Source: Rathayibacter rathayi
GTDB taxonomy: Bacteria; Actinomycetota; Actinomycetes; Actinomycetales; Microbacteriaceae
Assembly: GCF_004011095.1 (NCBI RefSeq)
Contig: NZ_CP028129.1
Span: forward strand, 1,674,001 to 1,738,000
Direction: 5' to 3'
DNA length: 64,000 nucleotides
Shown: positions 1 through 9,627 of the stretch, piece after piece
Numbering within the stretch: position 1 is the first letter of the stretch
Layout of the letters: each line of letters opens with the position of its first letter
The notes under the pieces: generated by a model
Told to the model about the DNA's origin: nothing
Seen by the model: the letters and a program-made list of their open reading frames with translations, nothing else
The model's database searches: none
Program-made: the position numbers and the translations under genes

Positions 1-800
1 GTCTTGATCAGCGTGTCCGCGTTGTCGCTCGCCGACTTCATCGCCTTCTGGCGCGCCGCGTGCTCCGAAGCCGCCGATTGCAACATCGCGTTGAAGATGC
101 GGCTCTCGACGTACACGGGTAGGAGGCGGTCCAGGACCGTCTCGGGGTCGGGCTCGAACTCGTACAGCGGGTAGAGTTCGCTGTTCTGCTCCTCGACGCC
201 CTCGACGACTTCGAGCGGCAGGAGCCGGACGACGGTCGGCTGCTGGGTGACCATGCTGACGAAGCGGTTGTAGACGAGATGGATCTCGTCCACGCCGCCC
301 TCCTCGTCATCGAGGTTGTACGACTCGACGACCGCGTCCGCGATCTCCTTCGCCGTCTCGAACACGGGCTGGTCGGTGCCGCCCGTCCAGACGCGGACAC
401 TCGCCCGCTTCCGGAAAGAGAAGTACGCGTTCGCCTTGCGACCGACCAAGTAGAAGACGACCTCCTTGCCCTCGCTGCGCAGCAGCACGGCCAGCTCCTC
501 GGCCTCCTTGAGCACGCTCGAGGAGAATGCGCCGGCGAGGCCGCGATCGGAGGTGAAGATCACGATCGCGGCCGTGTCCAGCTTCTCGCGCTCGGTCGTC
601 AACGGGTGCTCGACGTTCGAGTAGGTCGCCACGGCGGACACCGCGCGCGTGATCGCGTTCGAGTACGGTGCAGCGGCAGCGACGCGGTTCTGCGCCTTCT
701 GGATGCGCGAGGCCGAGATCAGCTCCATCGCCCGAGTGATCTTTTTGGTCGTCTGGGCCGAGCGGATTTTCGACCGGTAGACCCGGAGTTGCGCTCCCAT
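1..800 (-). CDS. atpG: ATP synthase F1 gamma subunit (C-terminus outside window)
   Basis: Central rotor shaft of the F1 sector, coupling c-ring rotation to catalysis in the alpha/beta hexamer. The protein starts [14 protein letters not shown] and continues with the family's N-terminal helix ([13 protein letters not shown]). A good ribosome site (AGGAG) lies 5 nt before the ATG at 798-800. About 266 residues are visible; the family is usually near 300, so only the C-terminal end is missing. It is the last atp gene seen, 46 nt after atpA. atpD and atpC would be expected beyond the left edge. Confidence 0.95.
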   Translation of the reverse strand, partial: MGAQLRVYRSKIRSAQTTKKITRAMELISASRIQKAQNRVAAAAPYSNAITRAVSAVATYSNVEHPLTTEREKLDTAAIVIFTSDRGLAGAFSSSVLKEAEELAVLLRSEGKEVVFYLVGRKANAYFSFRKRASVRVWTGGTDQPVFETAKEIADAVVESYNLDDEEGGVDEIHLVYNRFVSMVTQQPTVVRLLPLEVVEGVEEQNSELYPLYEFEPDPETVLDRLLPVYVESRIFNAMLQSAASEHAARQKAMKSASDNADTLIK

Positions 801-846
801 GTGTCTCCTGTTGTCCTCAAAGTGGCGAATCGTCGGGTGCCGCTGG

Positions 847-2484
847 TCAGCGACGGCCCTTGACGATCTTTTCCTGGCCGACCTCGTCGGCCGCGATGGC
901 CTGGTGCTCCTCGCGCCCGACCGAGGCGAGTGGCTTGCCCTCACCGGTCTGGAACTCGAGCTTGAAGCCGTCGACGGCACGGTTCAGCTCGGCGACGGTG
1001 TCGTCGGAGAGCACATTCGTGTCGCGGAGGGTGCTGAGGACCGCAGTGTTGCGGCCCAGGTAGTCCAGGAGCTCGCGCTCGAAGCGCAGCACGTCCGGCA
1101 CCGGCACCTCGTCCAGCTTGCCGTTCGTGCCCGCCCAGATCGAGACGACCTGTTCCTCGACGGGGTACGGCGAGTACTGCGGCTGCTTGAGCAACTCGGT
1201 AAGGCGGGCACCGCGGGCGAGCTGACGGCGCGACGCCGCATCGAGGTCGGAGGCGAACATCGCGAACGCCTCGAGCGAGCGATACTGCGCCAGCTCGAGC
1301 TTGAGCGTGCCGGAGACCTTCTTGATCGACTTGACCTGCGCGTCGCCGCCGACCCGCGAGACCGAGATGCCCACGTCGACCGCCGGACGCTGGTTGGCGT
1401 TGAAGAGGTCGGACTGGAGGAAGATCTGGCCGTCGGTGATCGAGATCACGTTGGTCGGGATGTATGCCGAGACGTCGTTCGCCTTGGTCTCGATGATCGG
1501 GAGACCCGTCATCGAGCCGGCACCGAGTTCGTCGGACAGCTTTGCGCAACGCTCCAGCAGGCGGGAGTGCAGGTAGAAGACGTCACCCGGGTACGCCTCG
1601 CGTCCCGGCGGACGGCGCAGCAGGAGCGACACGGCCCGGTAGGCCTCGGCCTGCTTCGAGAGGTCGTCGAAGATGATCAGGACGTGCTTGCCGCCGTACA
1701 TCCAGTGCTGGCCGATAGCCGAGCCAGTGTAGGGGGCGAGGTACTTGAAGCCGGCGGGGTCGGACGCGGGGGACGCGACGATCGTCGTGTACTCCATCGC
1801 TCCGGCGTCCTCGAGCGCGCCCTTCACCGAGGCGATGGTCGAGCCCTTCTGGCCGATCGCGACGTAGATGCAGCGCACCTGCTTGTTCGCGTCGCCCGAC
1901 TCCCAGTTGGCCTTCTGGTTGATGATCGTGTCGATCGCGATCGCTGTCTTACCCGTCTGGCGGTCACCGATGATGAGCTGGCGCTGGCCACGGCCGACCG
2001 GGATCATCGCGTCGATCGCTTTGATGCCGGTCTGCAGCGGCTCGTGGACCGACTTGCGCGACATCACGCCGGGGGCCTGAAGCTCGAGCGCGCGACGACC
2101 CTCGGAGGCGATATCGCCGAGGCCGTCGATCGGGTTGCCGAGAGGGTCGACGACGCGGCCGAGGTAGCCGTCGCCGACGGGGACGGAGAGGACCTCGCCG
2201 GTGCGGGTGACCTCCATACCCTCCTCGATGCCAGAGAATTCGCCGAGCACGACGACCCCGATCTCGTTCTCGTCGAGGTTCTGGGCCAGGCCCAGGACAC
2301 CGTTGGAGAAGCGGATGAGCTCGTTGGCCATGACGCCAGGGAGGCCCTCGACGTGGGCGATGCCGTCGGCCGCGTCGATGACGTAACCGACCTCGGTGGT
2401 GGAGGCCTTGCCCGGCTCGTACGACGAGACGAAGTCCTTCAGCGCGTCGCGGATCTCATCCGGGCTGATGGTGATATCTGCCAT
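847..2484 (-). CDS. atpA: ATP synthase F1 alpha subunit
   Basis: Non-catalytic nucleotide-binding subunit of F1, alternating with beta in the cytoplasmic hexamer. It has 545 residues, normal for the actinobacterial family. The Walker A loop GDRQTGKT is at residues 173-180, the beta-barrel N-terminal domain covers roughly 1-95, and the [15 protein letters not shown] run is family-typical. The start [11 protein letters not shown] is the usual actinobacterial alpha N-terminus. It lies 105 nt downstream of atpH, a gap that holds a small 6-bp hairpin, and 46 nt upstream of atpG. Confidence 0.98.
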   Translation of the reverse strand: MADITISPDEIRDALKDFVSSYEPGKASTTEVGYVIDAADGIAHVEGLPGVMANELIRFSNGVLGLAQNLDENEIGVVVLGEFSGIEEGMEVTRTGEVLSVPVGDGYLGRVVDPLGNPIDGLGDIASEGRRALELQAPGVMSRKSVHEPLQTGIKAIDAMIPVGRGQRQLIIGDRQTGKTAIAIDTIINQKANWESGDANKQVRCIYVAIGQKGSTIASVKGALEDAGAMEYTTIVASPASDPAGFKYLAPYTGSAIGQHWMYGGKHVLIIFDDLSKQAEAYRAVSLLLRRPPGREAYPGDVFYLHSRLLERCAKLSDELGAGSMTGLPIIETKANDVSAYIPTNVISITDGQIFLQSDLFNANQRPAVDVGISVSRVGGDAQVKSIKKVSGTLKLELAQYRSLEAFAMFASDLDAASRRQLARGARLTELLKQPQYSPYPVEEQVVSIWAGTNGKLDEVPVPDVLRFERELLDYLGRNTAVLSTLRDTNVLSDDTVAELNRAVDGFKLEFQTGEGKPLASVGREEHQAIAADEVGQEKIVKGRR

Positions 2485-2589
2485 GGGAATTCCTATTCGT
2501 TGGGTCCGTGCGAGCCGAAGAGGTCGTCGGGGCCTGACCTGGATGGTGCGGGGGTCGAGGGCGGTGCCCTCTCAGGATACGTGCGCCCG

Positions 2590-3384
2590 TCAGGACGCGA
2601 GCTGGAGCTTCAGGTCGGACAACCGTGCGGAGACGGTGCCGTCGATGACGTCGTCGCCGACCTGCAGGCGCATCCCACCCAGGAGGGAGGGGTCGACCAG
2701 CATGTTGACGGAGACGGGGCGGTCGTACTGCCGCGACAGTGCCGACCGGAGCCGGTCGATCTGGTGCGGCGCGAGCGGCGAAGCGACAGAGACCGTAGCG
2801 ATCGTGAAACCGCCCTGGTCGGCGACCACGCCTGCGGCGAAGCGGACGAGTTCCGGGATGCGGCGACCGCGCGGGTGCGCGACCAACTGTCGGAGGATCG
2901 CGAGTGTCTCGGCCGAGGCCTTGCCCTCGAGGAGGCGCTGCACGAGTGACACCTTCGAGTCGGCCGCGGCGAGCTTGCTGCCCAGGGCCAACTCCAGGCC
3001 GGCGTCGGACGAGACGACCGCACCGAACATCTGGAGCTCGCGCTCGATCGACACGCCCTCGGGCGCGGAGGAGGCGATCGCGCGGACCCCGACTTCCTCG
3101 ATCCCAGCGACGAGGTCGCTTGAGTTCGACCAGCGGTGCCCGACGATGACCGTCAGCAGCCGCTTCGCGTTGGCGTCGAACGGAGCGAACACGCGGGCCA
3201 CGAGGGCGCGCTTGCTCACTGCGTCGACGCTGGGGTCAGAGAGGGCCGAGCGCAACTGAGCCTGCGAGTCGATGACACGGGCCGCTTCGAAGAGCTGCTG
3301 AGCCGCCTCGAGCGACACCTGGCCGCCGAAGGCGGACAGCTCCGCCTTCGCGGCGACCAGAGCCTGTCGTGACGCGCTACCCAT
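2590..3384 (-). CDS. atpH: ATP synthase F1 delta subunit
   Basis: Peripheral-stalk subunit linking the b subunits to the top of F1. It has 264 residues, longer than the roughly 180 of E. coli delta but typical of actinobacteria. The C-terminal OSCP signature region includes SVNMLVDPSLLGGMRLQVGD at residues 232-251. The start touches the stop of atpF (shared base at 3384), consistent with translational coupling. Confidence 0.93.
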   Translation of the reverse strand: MGSASRQALVAAKAELSAFGGQVSLEAAQQLFEAARVIDSQAQLRSALSDPSVDAVSKRALVARVFAPFDANAKRLLTVIVGHRWSNSSDLVAGIEEVGVRAIASSAPEGVSIERELQMFGAVVSSDAGLELALGSKLAAADSKVSLVQRLLEGKASAETLAILRQLVAHPRGRRIPELVRFAAGVVADQGGFTIATVSVASPLAPHQIDRLRSALSRQYDRPVSVNMLVDPSLLGGMRLQVGDDVIDGTVSARLSDLKLQLAS

Positions 3385-3941
3385 CAGTTGTTCGCCTTCT
3401 CCGAGGCCTCGAGGTCGGCGAGGAAACGGTCCACGATCGCGGACGCCTTCGCGTCGTCGTTGAGGCTCTCGCCGATCACGCCGGAAGCGAGGTCGATGGC
3501 GAGCGTTCCGACTTCGGAGCGGAGCGAGACCACGGCGGCCTGACGGTCCGCCTCGATCTGGGCGTGTGCGTTGTGGAGGATGCGCTCGGCCTCGACCTGC
3601 GCCTGCTCCTTCTTCGCCGCCACGATCGCGTTGCCGTCGGCGTTCGCCTTCTCGCGGATCACTCCGGCCTCGGCACGAGCCTCGGCCAGCTGGGCGGTGT
3701 ACTTCTCGAGGGCAGCCTCGGCCTGTCGCTGGGCCTCGTCGGCCTTGGCAATGTTCCCCTCGATGGCGGCGGAGCGCGCGTCGAGCATCTTCTGCAGACG
3801 CGGCAGGACCAGTCTCCAGAAGAAGAACAGCAGGATGAAGAAGATCACCCCCGACCAGAAGAAGTCGTAGAACTCCGGGATCAGAATGACCGCGGGGACG
3901 TCACCTTCTTCCGCAGCGATGTTCACAGCGGTGCTGAACAC
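3384..3941 (-). CDS. atpF: ATP synthase F0 b subunit
   Basis: Membrane-anchored peripheral stalk. An N-terminal transmembrane segment (FFWSGVIFFILLFFFW) is followed by a long charged coiled coil rich in Ala, Glu, Gln and Lys. From the GTG at 3939-3941 the protein is 185 residues, near the family norm. The start is uncertain: this GTG is 2 nt after the atpE stop with no clear ribosome site, and a second in-frame GTG lies 15 nt downstream. Open frame continues far upstream, but that part overlaps atpE and atpB in another frame and is not coding. Confidence 0.9.
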   Translation of the reverse strand: MFSTAVNIAAEEGDVPAVILIPEFYDFFWSGVIFFILLFFFWRLVLPRLQKMLDARSAAIEGNIAKADEAQRQAEAALEKYTAQLAEARAEAGVIREKANADGNAIVAAKKEQAQVEAERILHNAHAQIEADRQAAVVSLRSEVGTLAIDLASGVIGESLNDDAKASAIVDRFLADLEASEKANN

Positions 3942-3943
3942 GA

Positions 3944-4192
<249 letters not shown>

Positions 4193-4267
4193 TCAGTGGG
4201 TGGTCATGGGAACAGGAACAAGCGGGTGGTGGTCGTGAGAACGGGCGGGAGCCCGTGAGTCGTGAGG

Positions 4268-5116
4268 TCAGTGCTCCTCGGCGACGGCCAACTGGATGTA
4301 GACCGCAGCGAGGAGGGTGAAGATGTAGGCCTGGAGCACGGCGACGAGGAGTTCGAAGAGCGTGAACGCACCGCCGAAGGCGAAAGTCACGACGCCGAAG
4401 AGCTTGAAACCCGGGTCGATCTGGGAGCTGAAGAGGAAGAACTGCGTGGCGGAGAAGCACAGCACCAGCAGGAGGTGGCCGACGATCATGTTCATCACGA
4501 GCCGCAGCGCGAGCGAGAGCGGACGAATGATGAACGTCTGCAACAGCTCGATCGGCGTGAGGATGACATAGATCAGAACCGGCGCTCCGGGCGGGAACAG
4601 CGCGTTCTTGAAGAAGCCCATCCCCCGGTCCTTGATCCCCGCGTAGATGAAGGTCACGTAGGCGACCAGACCCAGGAAGAGCGGCATGCCCACCACAGAG
4701 GTTCCCGCGATGTTGAGGAACGGGACGATCCCGGTCAGGTTCATCGACATGATCGCGAAGAAGATCGTCACGAGGATCGGGAGGAACCGACGCGCGTCCT
4801 TCTCGCCGAGGATGTCCTTCGCGATGGTGACGCGAACGAAGTCGAACGCGAGTTCGACGATGTTCTGGAAGCGGCCGGGAACGAGGCGCAGCTTGCGCGT
4901 CCCGAGCCAGAAGAACAGCATCAGTGCGATGACCGCGATGAAGCGGACCAGCATGACGCGGTTGATCTCGAAAGCGGTTCCCTCGAAGAGGAAACCGGGC
5001 GGGAAGAACTCGGAGATCGACGGGGTGTGGAAGTCACTCTCACCGGTCGAGGACGAGACCAACAGGGTCACAGCGTTAGCAAACAGCGCTAGCTCCTGGA
5101 ATTCGGGGCGTGGCAC
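4268..5116 (-). CDS. atpB: ATP synthase F0 a subunit
   Basis: Stator channel subunit that delivers protons to the c-ring. It has 282 residues with several transmembrane helices; the conserved arginine is in IRPLSLALRLVMNMIVGH, the family's fourth-helix signature. The GTG used here (5114-5116) gives residues before the first clear homology; an in-frame GTG at 5069-5071 is an alternative start. It is first in the atp operon proper, with a promoter-like box about 150 nt upstream. Confidence 0.95.
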   Translation of the reverse strand: MPRPEFQELALFANAVTLLVSSSTGESDFHTPSISEFFPPGFLFEGTAFEINRVMLVRFIAVIALMLFFWLGTRKLRLVPGRFQNIVELAFDFVRVTIAKDILGEKDARRFLPILVTIFFAIMSMNLTGIVPFLNIAGTSVVGMPLFLGLVAYVTFIYAGIKDRGMGFFKNALFPPGAPVLIYVILTPIELLQTFIIRPLSLALRLVMNMIVGHLLLVLCFSATQFFLFSSQIDPGFKLFGVVTFAFGGAFTLFELLVAVLQAYIFTLLAAVYIQLAVAEEH

Positions 5117-5264
5117 GTTGCAGCCGACCGAATCGAATCATTCGGACGCAACGCTCTCGCGACGACGAAAGGTGGGGTTTTCCGCTCGGACGGCGCTCGT
5201 ACTCGACGACCGCCATCAACAGTGAGACGATCTGAGGACACGTTCGCCTGCGGGATTCGTCCCT

Positions 5265-5273
5265 ACTGTAGCA
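5265..5273 (-). promoter_or_regulatory. extended -10 promoter element before atpB
   Basis: Read on the minus strand this is TGC followed by TACAGT, an extended -10 element. Transcription would start near 5258, leaving a leader of about 140 nt before atpB. The same TGC-TANNNT arrangement recurs at several other starts in the window. No convincing -35 box is seen. Confidence 0.45.
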
Positions 5274-5327
5274 ACAGAACGCAGCGAGAGCCGAATCGTG
5301 GTCCTCTCAGGGGCGTCCGGCGCATCC

Positions 5328-5771
5328 TCATCGGGCGATGTCGCTCACGTTCGGCAGGCGCGAGCGCGACACGACGAGCACGTCGATCACCAGCGAGCCG
5401 AGCACGGCGACGATGATCGTGACGAACATCGCGGTGCTGTCCAGCCAGGGCTGGCCGCGCAGCACCAGGGCCGCGATCACGAACAGGACGAACTTCGCGA
5501 GCCAGGTGCCCAGGACGACGGCGAAGAAGCCGCCGATGTCGAGCCGGTTGGCAACGAGGATGCTCGCGGCCGTGAGCAGGACCATCACTCCGCCGACGAT
5601 CGCGCCCAAGAGGGCACCGACCGCGCCCTCTCTTCCGGCGGCGATCCCGCCGACGACGGTACCGAGCACCGCGAGGGCGAGCACGAAGAGGCCGCCGACA
5701 ACGAGCGCGCGGCGCAGGACGGGGACTGACGCGGGCTGAGGGCGAGGGGTGGCCGGCGACGCTCCGGTCAT
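5328..5771 (-). CDS. AtpI-like small membrane protein
   Basis: 147 residues with four predicted transmembrane stretches (for example LFVLALAVLGTVVGGIAAG and VGALLGAIVGGVMVLLTAAS). Its position directly upstream of atpB matches the ATP synthase protein I / AtpI slot, where such proteins are thought to help c-ring assembly. Its ATG overlaps the stop of the WecA-like gene by 4 nt (ATGA), so it is translated with that gene, while the atp operon probably has its own promoter. Function rests on position and topology; sequence identity to AtpI is weak by eye. Confidence 0.7.
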   Translation of the reverse strand: MTGASPATPRPQPASVPVLRRALVVGGLFVLALAVLGTVVGGIAAGREGAVGALLGAIVGGVMVLLTAASILVANRLDIGGFFAVVLGTWLAKFVLFVIAALVLRGQPWLDSTAMFVTIIVAVLGSLVIDVLVVSRSRLPNVSDIAR

Positions 5772-7009
5772 GATGCTTCCTTCTGCGCCACGATCGGCGC
5801 TGTCGTATCTCGATCGGTCGGGAATCCGGCCGGCGGACGGAGCTGCTCCGTGGAGGACGCACGGTCGAGGGGGTCGAGGACGGGCGAGGCCTCAGCAGAC
5901 TGCGCAGCCGCCTCCCAGCGCTTGCGGCGGCTGAGCGGCGCGAGCGTGACGACGGTGCAGACCAGCAGCCCGACGCCGAGGAAGAGGAGCGGGACCCAGA
6001 GCACGTCGACCACGAACATCAACAGGCAGCTGATGGCGACGACGGCGGTCCAGCCGTAGAAGATCAGGACGGCGTGCAGGTGGGAGTGCCCCATGTCGAG
6101 CAGGCGGTGGTGGAGATGCTTCCTGTCGGCGCTGAACGGGGACTTGCCGGCGCGCAGGCGGCGGATCACGGCGAGACCGAAGTCCATCAGCGGCACCACG
6201 AGGATGGCGAACGGCAGGATGATCGGGATGAACGCGGGCAGCAGCTCCTTCGCCGCGAGCTGCGCGGGATCGATCTGCCCGGTGACCGCGATGGCGGAGG
6301 TGGCCATCAGCATCCCGACCAGGAGAGCGCCGCTGTCGCCCATGAACATCCGGGCGGGGCGCCAGTTGATCGGGAGGAATCCTGCGCACGCGCCGACCAG
6401 CACCACGGCGATCAGCGAGGCGAGGTTGAAGTAGTCGGTGGGCGAGGTCTGCTGCACCAGCAGGTAGCTGTAGAGGAAGAAGACGCCGTTGGCGATCAGA
6501 GCGACGCCGGCGACGAGGCCGTCGAGGCCGTCGATGAAGTTGAGGGCGTTGGTGACAAGGACGATCGCGAGCACCGTGATGATCAGCGACATCCACGGCG
6601 AACCGACCGTCAGCCCGCCGATCGGCAGCGACACGATCTGCACGCCCTTCCAGGCGATCAGGCCCGCAGCGATGAGCTGGCCGGCGAGCTTCGTCGTCCA
6701 GTCCAGGTCCCAGATGTCGTCGGCAACCCCGATGAGGACGATGAGCAAGCTCGCACCAAGAATGGCGAGGATCGGCTCGGGAGTGGCGAACACCAACCGG
6801 AAGTAGGGCAACTGCGAGGCGATGCCGAAGCCGACGAGGATCCCGAGGAACATCGCAATGCCGCCCAGGCGCGGCGTCGGCCGGGTGTGCATGTCGCGAA
6901 TGCGGATCTTCGGGTAAAGCCGATACTTCAGGCTCAGCCGCCAGATGACCCACGACAGCGCTCCGGTCACGAGCGCGACCGCGAGCGAGACGAGGGCGAA
7001 GGTGATCAC
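5768..7009 (-). CDS. wecA: undecaprenyl-phosphate GlcNAc-1-phosphate transferase-like (WecA/TagO, MraY superfamily)
   Basis: Polytopic membrane enzyme that transfers a sugar-1-phosphate to undecaprenyl phosphate and so starts a cell-wall glycan or surface polysaccharide. It has 413 residues. Family motifs in order: the adjacent aspartates in GVADDIWD (DD at 97-98), NFIDGLDGL (157-165), MGDSGAL (223-229) and the HLHH cluster (about 298-301). The charged C-terminal tail is outside the family core. It is 3 nt after tsaC and overlaps the AtpI-like gene by 4 nt. It is a plausible initiator for the polysaccharide genes that begin about 1 kb upstream, although this gene is a standard neighbour of atp genes in related genomes and may serve another wall glycan. 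Confidence 0.88.
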   Translation of the reverse strand: MITFALVSLAVALVTGALSWVIWRLSLKYRLYPKIRIRDMHTRPTPRLGGIAMFLGILVGFGIASQLPYFRLVFATPEPILAILGASLLIVLIGVADDIWDLDWTTKLAGQLIAAGLIAWKGVQIVSLPIGGLTVGSPWMSLIITVLAIVLVTNALNFIDGLDGLVAGVALIANGVFFLYSYLLVQQTSPTDYFNLASLIAVVLVGACAGFLPINWRPARMFMGDSGALLVGMLMATSAIAVTGQIDPAQLAAKELLPAFIPIILPFAILVVPLMDFGLAVIRRLRAGKSPFSADRKHLHHRLLDMGHSHLHAVLIFYGWTAVVAISCLLMFVVDVLWVPLLFLGVGLLVCTVVTLAPLSRRKRWEAAAQSAEASPVLDPLDRASSTEQLRPPAGFPTDRDTTAPIVAQKEAS

Positions 7010-7012
7010 CGG

Positions 7013-8026
7013 CTACTCACCCGCGGCGGGATCGGTGCGGGTGGGACCGGCGCCGGGAGACCCGGTGCGGGCTCCGTCGTCCGGCGTGGCGTCGTCCGGT
7101 GTGGCAGGGCCCGATGCCGCGTCGTCTGGCGCGTCGTCGCCCGGCGTGGCGCCGTCCGATACCGCGTCGTCCGATACCGCGTCGTCCGATACCGCCTCGT
7201 CCTCGAGCCGGGCGCCGGACGCCCAGGCAGGGCGGGCGGAGGGACCGCGATCGAACGCGTAGGGGTCGATCTCCACCGCGACCCGGTCGGTGTCGGCGGA
7301 CTCGGCCTCGATCGGCTCGGGCTCGGACTGCTGCACCTGCGAATCCGGGAAGAGATCGCCCACGACCTCACGGATCCGTTCCGCCGACACGACGCCCTGG
7401 CGCAGGATGCGCAGCGTGCCGCCCTCGAAGCTCAGGGCCGTCGCGTCGACGATGGTGGATGACTCGCTGGCTCCCTGAGGGCGACCGCTGTAGCGCGACC
7501 CGGCGGCACCGGCGTCGAGGTAGACGTCGACCGAGTCGCCGAGCTGATCGAACGCCTCCTGCGCCGTCGTGGCCGAGGGCTGACCTGTCCGGTTCGCCGA
7601 GGAGACCGCGAGCGGTCCGGTCTCCGCGAGAAGCTCGATGGTGACGGGATTGTCGGGCATCCGCAGTGCCACGGTGCCGCGCGTCTCCCCCAGATCCCAG
7701 ACCAGGGAGGGCTGCGCGTGCAGGACGATGGTGAGCCCGCCCGGCCAGAACTCGCGCGCGAGATCGCGCACCGCCTCCGGCACGTTCTCGGCGAGGGCGT
7801 CGAGCGCGGCCACGTCCCCGATCAGCACCGGCGGAGGCGACTGCCGCGTCCGCCCCTTCGCGTCGAGCAGACGCTGGACCGCGGCGGCGTCGAACGCGTT
7901 GGCCGCGACGCCGTAGACGGTGTCGGTGGGGATCACCACGAGTTCGCCGCGGCCGATGGCCGTCCGCGCGAGACGGGTGCCGGTCAGGAGGTCCGTGTCG
8001 ACGGAGCAGTCGTATATGCGTGCCAT
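7013..8026 (-). CDS. tsaC: L-threonylcarbamoyladenylate synthase (TsaC/Sua5 family) with acidic repeat tail
   Basis: Makes threonylcarbamoyl-AMP for the t6A37 modification of ANN-decoding tRNAs. The YrdC domain covers about residues 1-215, with IPTDTVYGVA and the AKGRTRQSPPPVLIGD loop. The last 120 residues are a low-complexity acidic extension with five-residue repeats (DDAVS three times, then ATPDD-like units), encoded by 15-bp tandem repeats at 7076-7105 and 7151-7195. This tail is not the Sua5 domain and is probably disordered. The start is supported by a -10-like box TATCAT 9 nt before the ATG. Confidence 0.9.
   Translation of the reverse strand: MARIYDCSVDTDLLTGTRLARTAIGRGELVVIPTDTVYGVAANAFDAAAVQRLLDAKGRTRQSPPPVLIGDVAALDALAENVPEAVRDLAREFWPGGLTIVLHAQPSLVWDLGETRGTVALRMPDNPVTIELLAETGPLAVSSANRTGQPSATTAQEAFDQLGDSVDVYLDAGAAGSRYSGRPQGASESSTIVDATALSFEGGTLRILRQGVVSAERIREVVGDLFPDSQVQQSEPEPIEAESADTDRVAVEIDPYAFDRGPSARPAWASGARLEDEAVSDDAVSDDAVSDGATPGDDAPDDAASGPATPDDATPDDGARTGSPGAGPTRTDPAAGE
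7076..7195 (+). repeat. 15-bp tandem repeats in the tsaC tail
   Basis: Two copies of a 15-bp unit at 7076-7105 (GTCGTCCGGCGTGGC type) and three at 7151-7195 (GTCGTCCGATACCGC type), separated by degenerate copies. The period equals five codons, so copy-number change would keep the tsaC frame. Confidence 0.85.
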
Positions 8027-8035
8027 AACGCGTCG

Positions 8036-8041
8036 ATGATA
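8036..8041 (-). promoter_or_regulatory. -10 box for tsaC
   Basis: Minus-strand TATCAT lies 9 nt before the tsaC ATG at 8026, giving an almost leaderless transcript. It suggests that the tsaC-wecA-atpI unit is transcribed independently of the polysaccharide operon ending at 8098. Confidence 0.45.
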
Positions 8042-8097
8042 CCGGCGCGCTCCGTGTCCCGACGGGTTGCGGCGCGGCGGTGCGCTCAGCGGCCGCG

Positions 8098-9627
8098 TCA
8101 GCGCGCCCCCGGCCGGCCGCGTACCGTCCCGGATCCGGCAGGAACACGGCCCGGAACGCGCGCAGGAGTGCGGCCCGGAACTCGCGGTGCGGCGCTGGCT
8201 GCGGGGATCCGCACCGCGGTCAGCTCCCCCGTCTCCGCCTCGGTCGCGGAGAGGAGCGCGACGGCGATCGCAAGCGTCGCGAGGGAGTGCTGGTCGCCGA
8301 ACCAGGTGGTGTTATCGGCCATTCCGTGCAGGAAGGTCCACAGGATCGCCACCGCTATCCCTCCCGCTGCCCACGCCTGCCCCTTCTCGACTCGGAGTAC
8401 CAGGCGCAGAGTCCGCCACGTCGCCGTCACGAGCAGGAGCAGAACAGGCACGGCGATGAGGAGTCCCCCGTTGGCCCAGGCGCCGATCAGCAGGTTGTGC
8501 GGCGGCCGCACCTCGCTGTGGGCCGTGAACTGGGAAGCCCGTAGGTGCCACAGATCCTCCCAGCCGCCGTAGCCGAGCCCCAGGAGCCAGTGCTCCGGAA
8601 AGGCGCTCGCCGCGAGCCGAAGGAAGTCGCCTCGTGCGCCGAGGGTGAGTAGACCGGCTTCCGCGAGCTGCGGGAAGAACTCGGCGACGCTGTAGACGGC
8701 GGCCGCACTCGCGGGGAGGGCGATCATCCAGGCCACCGGACCCAGGCTCCTGCCCTTCAGCCCGCGAACCGCGGCGACAGCGAGCGGCAGGACGATCGCG
8801 AGCACGATCGCCGTCTTCGAGAGGGTGAAGAGGGCGCCGGCCAACCCCGCCACGGCAGTCAGTCCGAGCACGCGCGGACCACCCTTGCGCCGAGCAGCGA
8901 AGGCGAGCATCGCGGTGGTCGCCATGTACATCGAGGCGATGTTGCCGTTGAGGAAGAAGCCGCCGGACTTCTCCTGAAGCACATTGTTGAAGGCAGTCGT
9001 GTAGATGTCGCGCACGTACACGTCGGAGTAGAGCACAGCGCCGGGCCAGTGCAGGTAGGCCGCCTCCTGGACCGGGTCGATCTGGAACAGGATGGTCAGG
9101 GCGACCTGGACGAGGAAGACGGGCGTCGCCCACGCGAGCGCGCGCCCGACGATCCGCCAGGCGCTCGATCCGAGCTGCCGGACGGCGAGGTAGGGGCTCA
9201 GGAACGAGAGAACCGAGACGGACTCGCGCAGGCCCACCGCAGCGGTCCGGGAATAGGTCAGGGCGAAGAGCGTCGCGACGAGGAGGAAGGCGACGAGAAC
9301 GACGACGCGATCGACGTGAGAGCCACGGAGCCGGATCAGGAGGTACGGCAGGAAGAGCAGGCTCCACGCGACCGGAGCGGTGAACGGGCCGAGCGTGTAC
9401 AGCTGGAGGACGCTCAGGGCCAGGAGCACGGCCAGGAACAGCAGGAGCGCTTTCTCGCGGCGCTGCTGAGCGGGATCGACCAGTTGCCGCGACGGTCTGG
9501 CTCGAGCCGAGGACCCGCGGCGCGGGGCCGGGGTTCCGGTCCGCCGAGTCGATGAGACGGCGGACGGGCGGCCGGCGGCGGTGTCGCGGACCGCGGTGGC
9601 GGTGAAGGAATCGGCGTGGCGACCCAT
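8098..9627 (-). CDS. O-antigen ligase/polymerase (Wzy-type) membrane protein
   Basis: 509 residues with about 10-12 transmembrane segments. The large periplasmic-side loop and the PPHNLLIGAWANGG run are typical of the Wzy/WaaL superfamily, where the His lies near the catalytic loop. The basic N-terminus (about 1-60) and the Pro/Arg-rich C-terminus are likely cytoplasmic. It is the last gene of the left arm, about 520 nt after the Wzx-GT fusion and beyond a strong hairpin, so it may have its own promoter. It probably polymerises or ligates the repeat unit; the substrate is unknown. Confidence 0.8.
   Translation of the reverse strand: MGRHADSFTATAVRDTAAGRPSAVSSTRRTGTPAPRRGSSARARPSRQLVDPAQQRREKALLLFLAVLLALSVLQLYTLGPFTAPVAWSLLFLPYLLIRLRGSHVDRVVVLVAFLLVATLFALTYSRTAAVGLRESVSVLSFLSPYLAVRQLGSSAWRIVGRALAWATPVFLVQVALTILFQIDPVQEAAYLHWPGAVLYSDVYVRDIYTTAFNNVLQEKSGGFFLNGNIASMYMATTAMLAFAARRKGGPRVLGLTAVAGLAGALFTLSKTAIVLAIVLPLAVAAVRGLKGRSLGPVAWMIALPASAAAVYSVAEFFPQLAEAGLLTLGARGDFLRLAASAFPEHWLLGLGYGGWEDLWHLRASQFTAHSEVRPPHNLLIGAWANGGLLIAVPVLLLLVTATWRTLRLVLRVEKGQAWAAGGIAVAILWTFLHGMADNTTWFGDQHSLATLAIAVALLSATEAETGELTAVRIPAASAAPRVPGRTPARVPGRVPAGSGTVRGRPGAR

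Noticed and set aside
799-2949. 716-residue open frame on the plus strand
   Set aside because: It is antisense to atpA and atpH, whose protein sequences are unmistakable; Asp/Val/Arg-rich composition is the usual shadow of a high-GC gene.
7076-7195. CRISPR array
   Set aside because: 15-bp units are contiguous and encode an in-frame peptide repeat; there are no spacers. The same holds for the arrays at 21961 and 49650.
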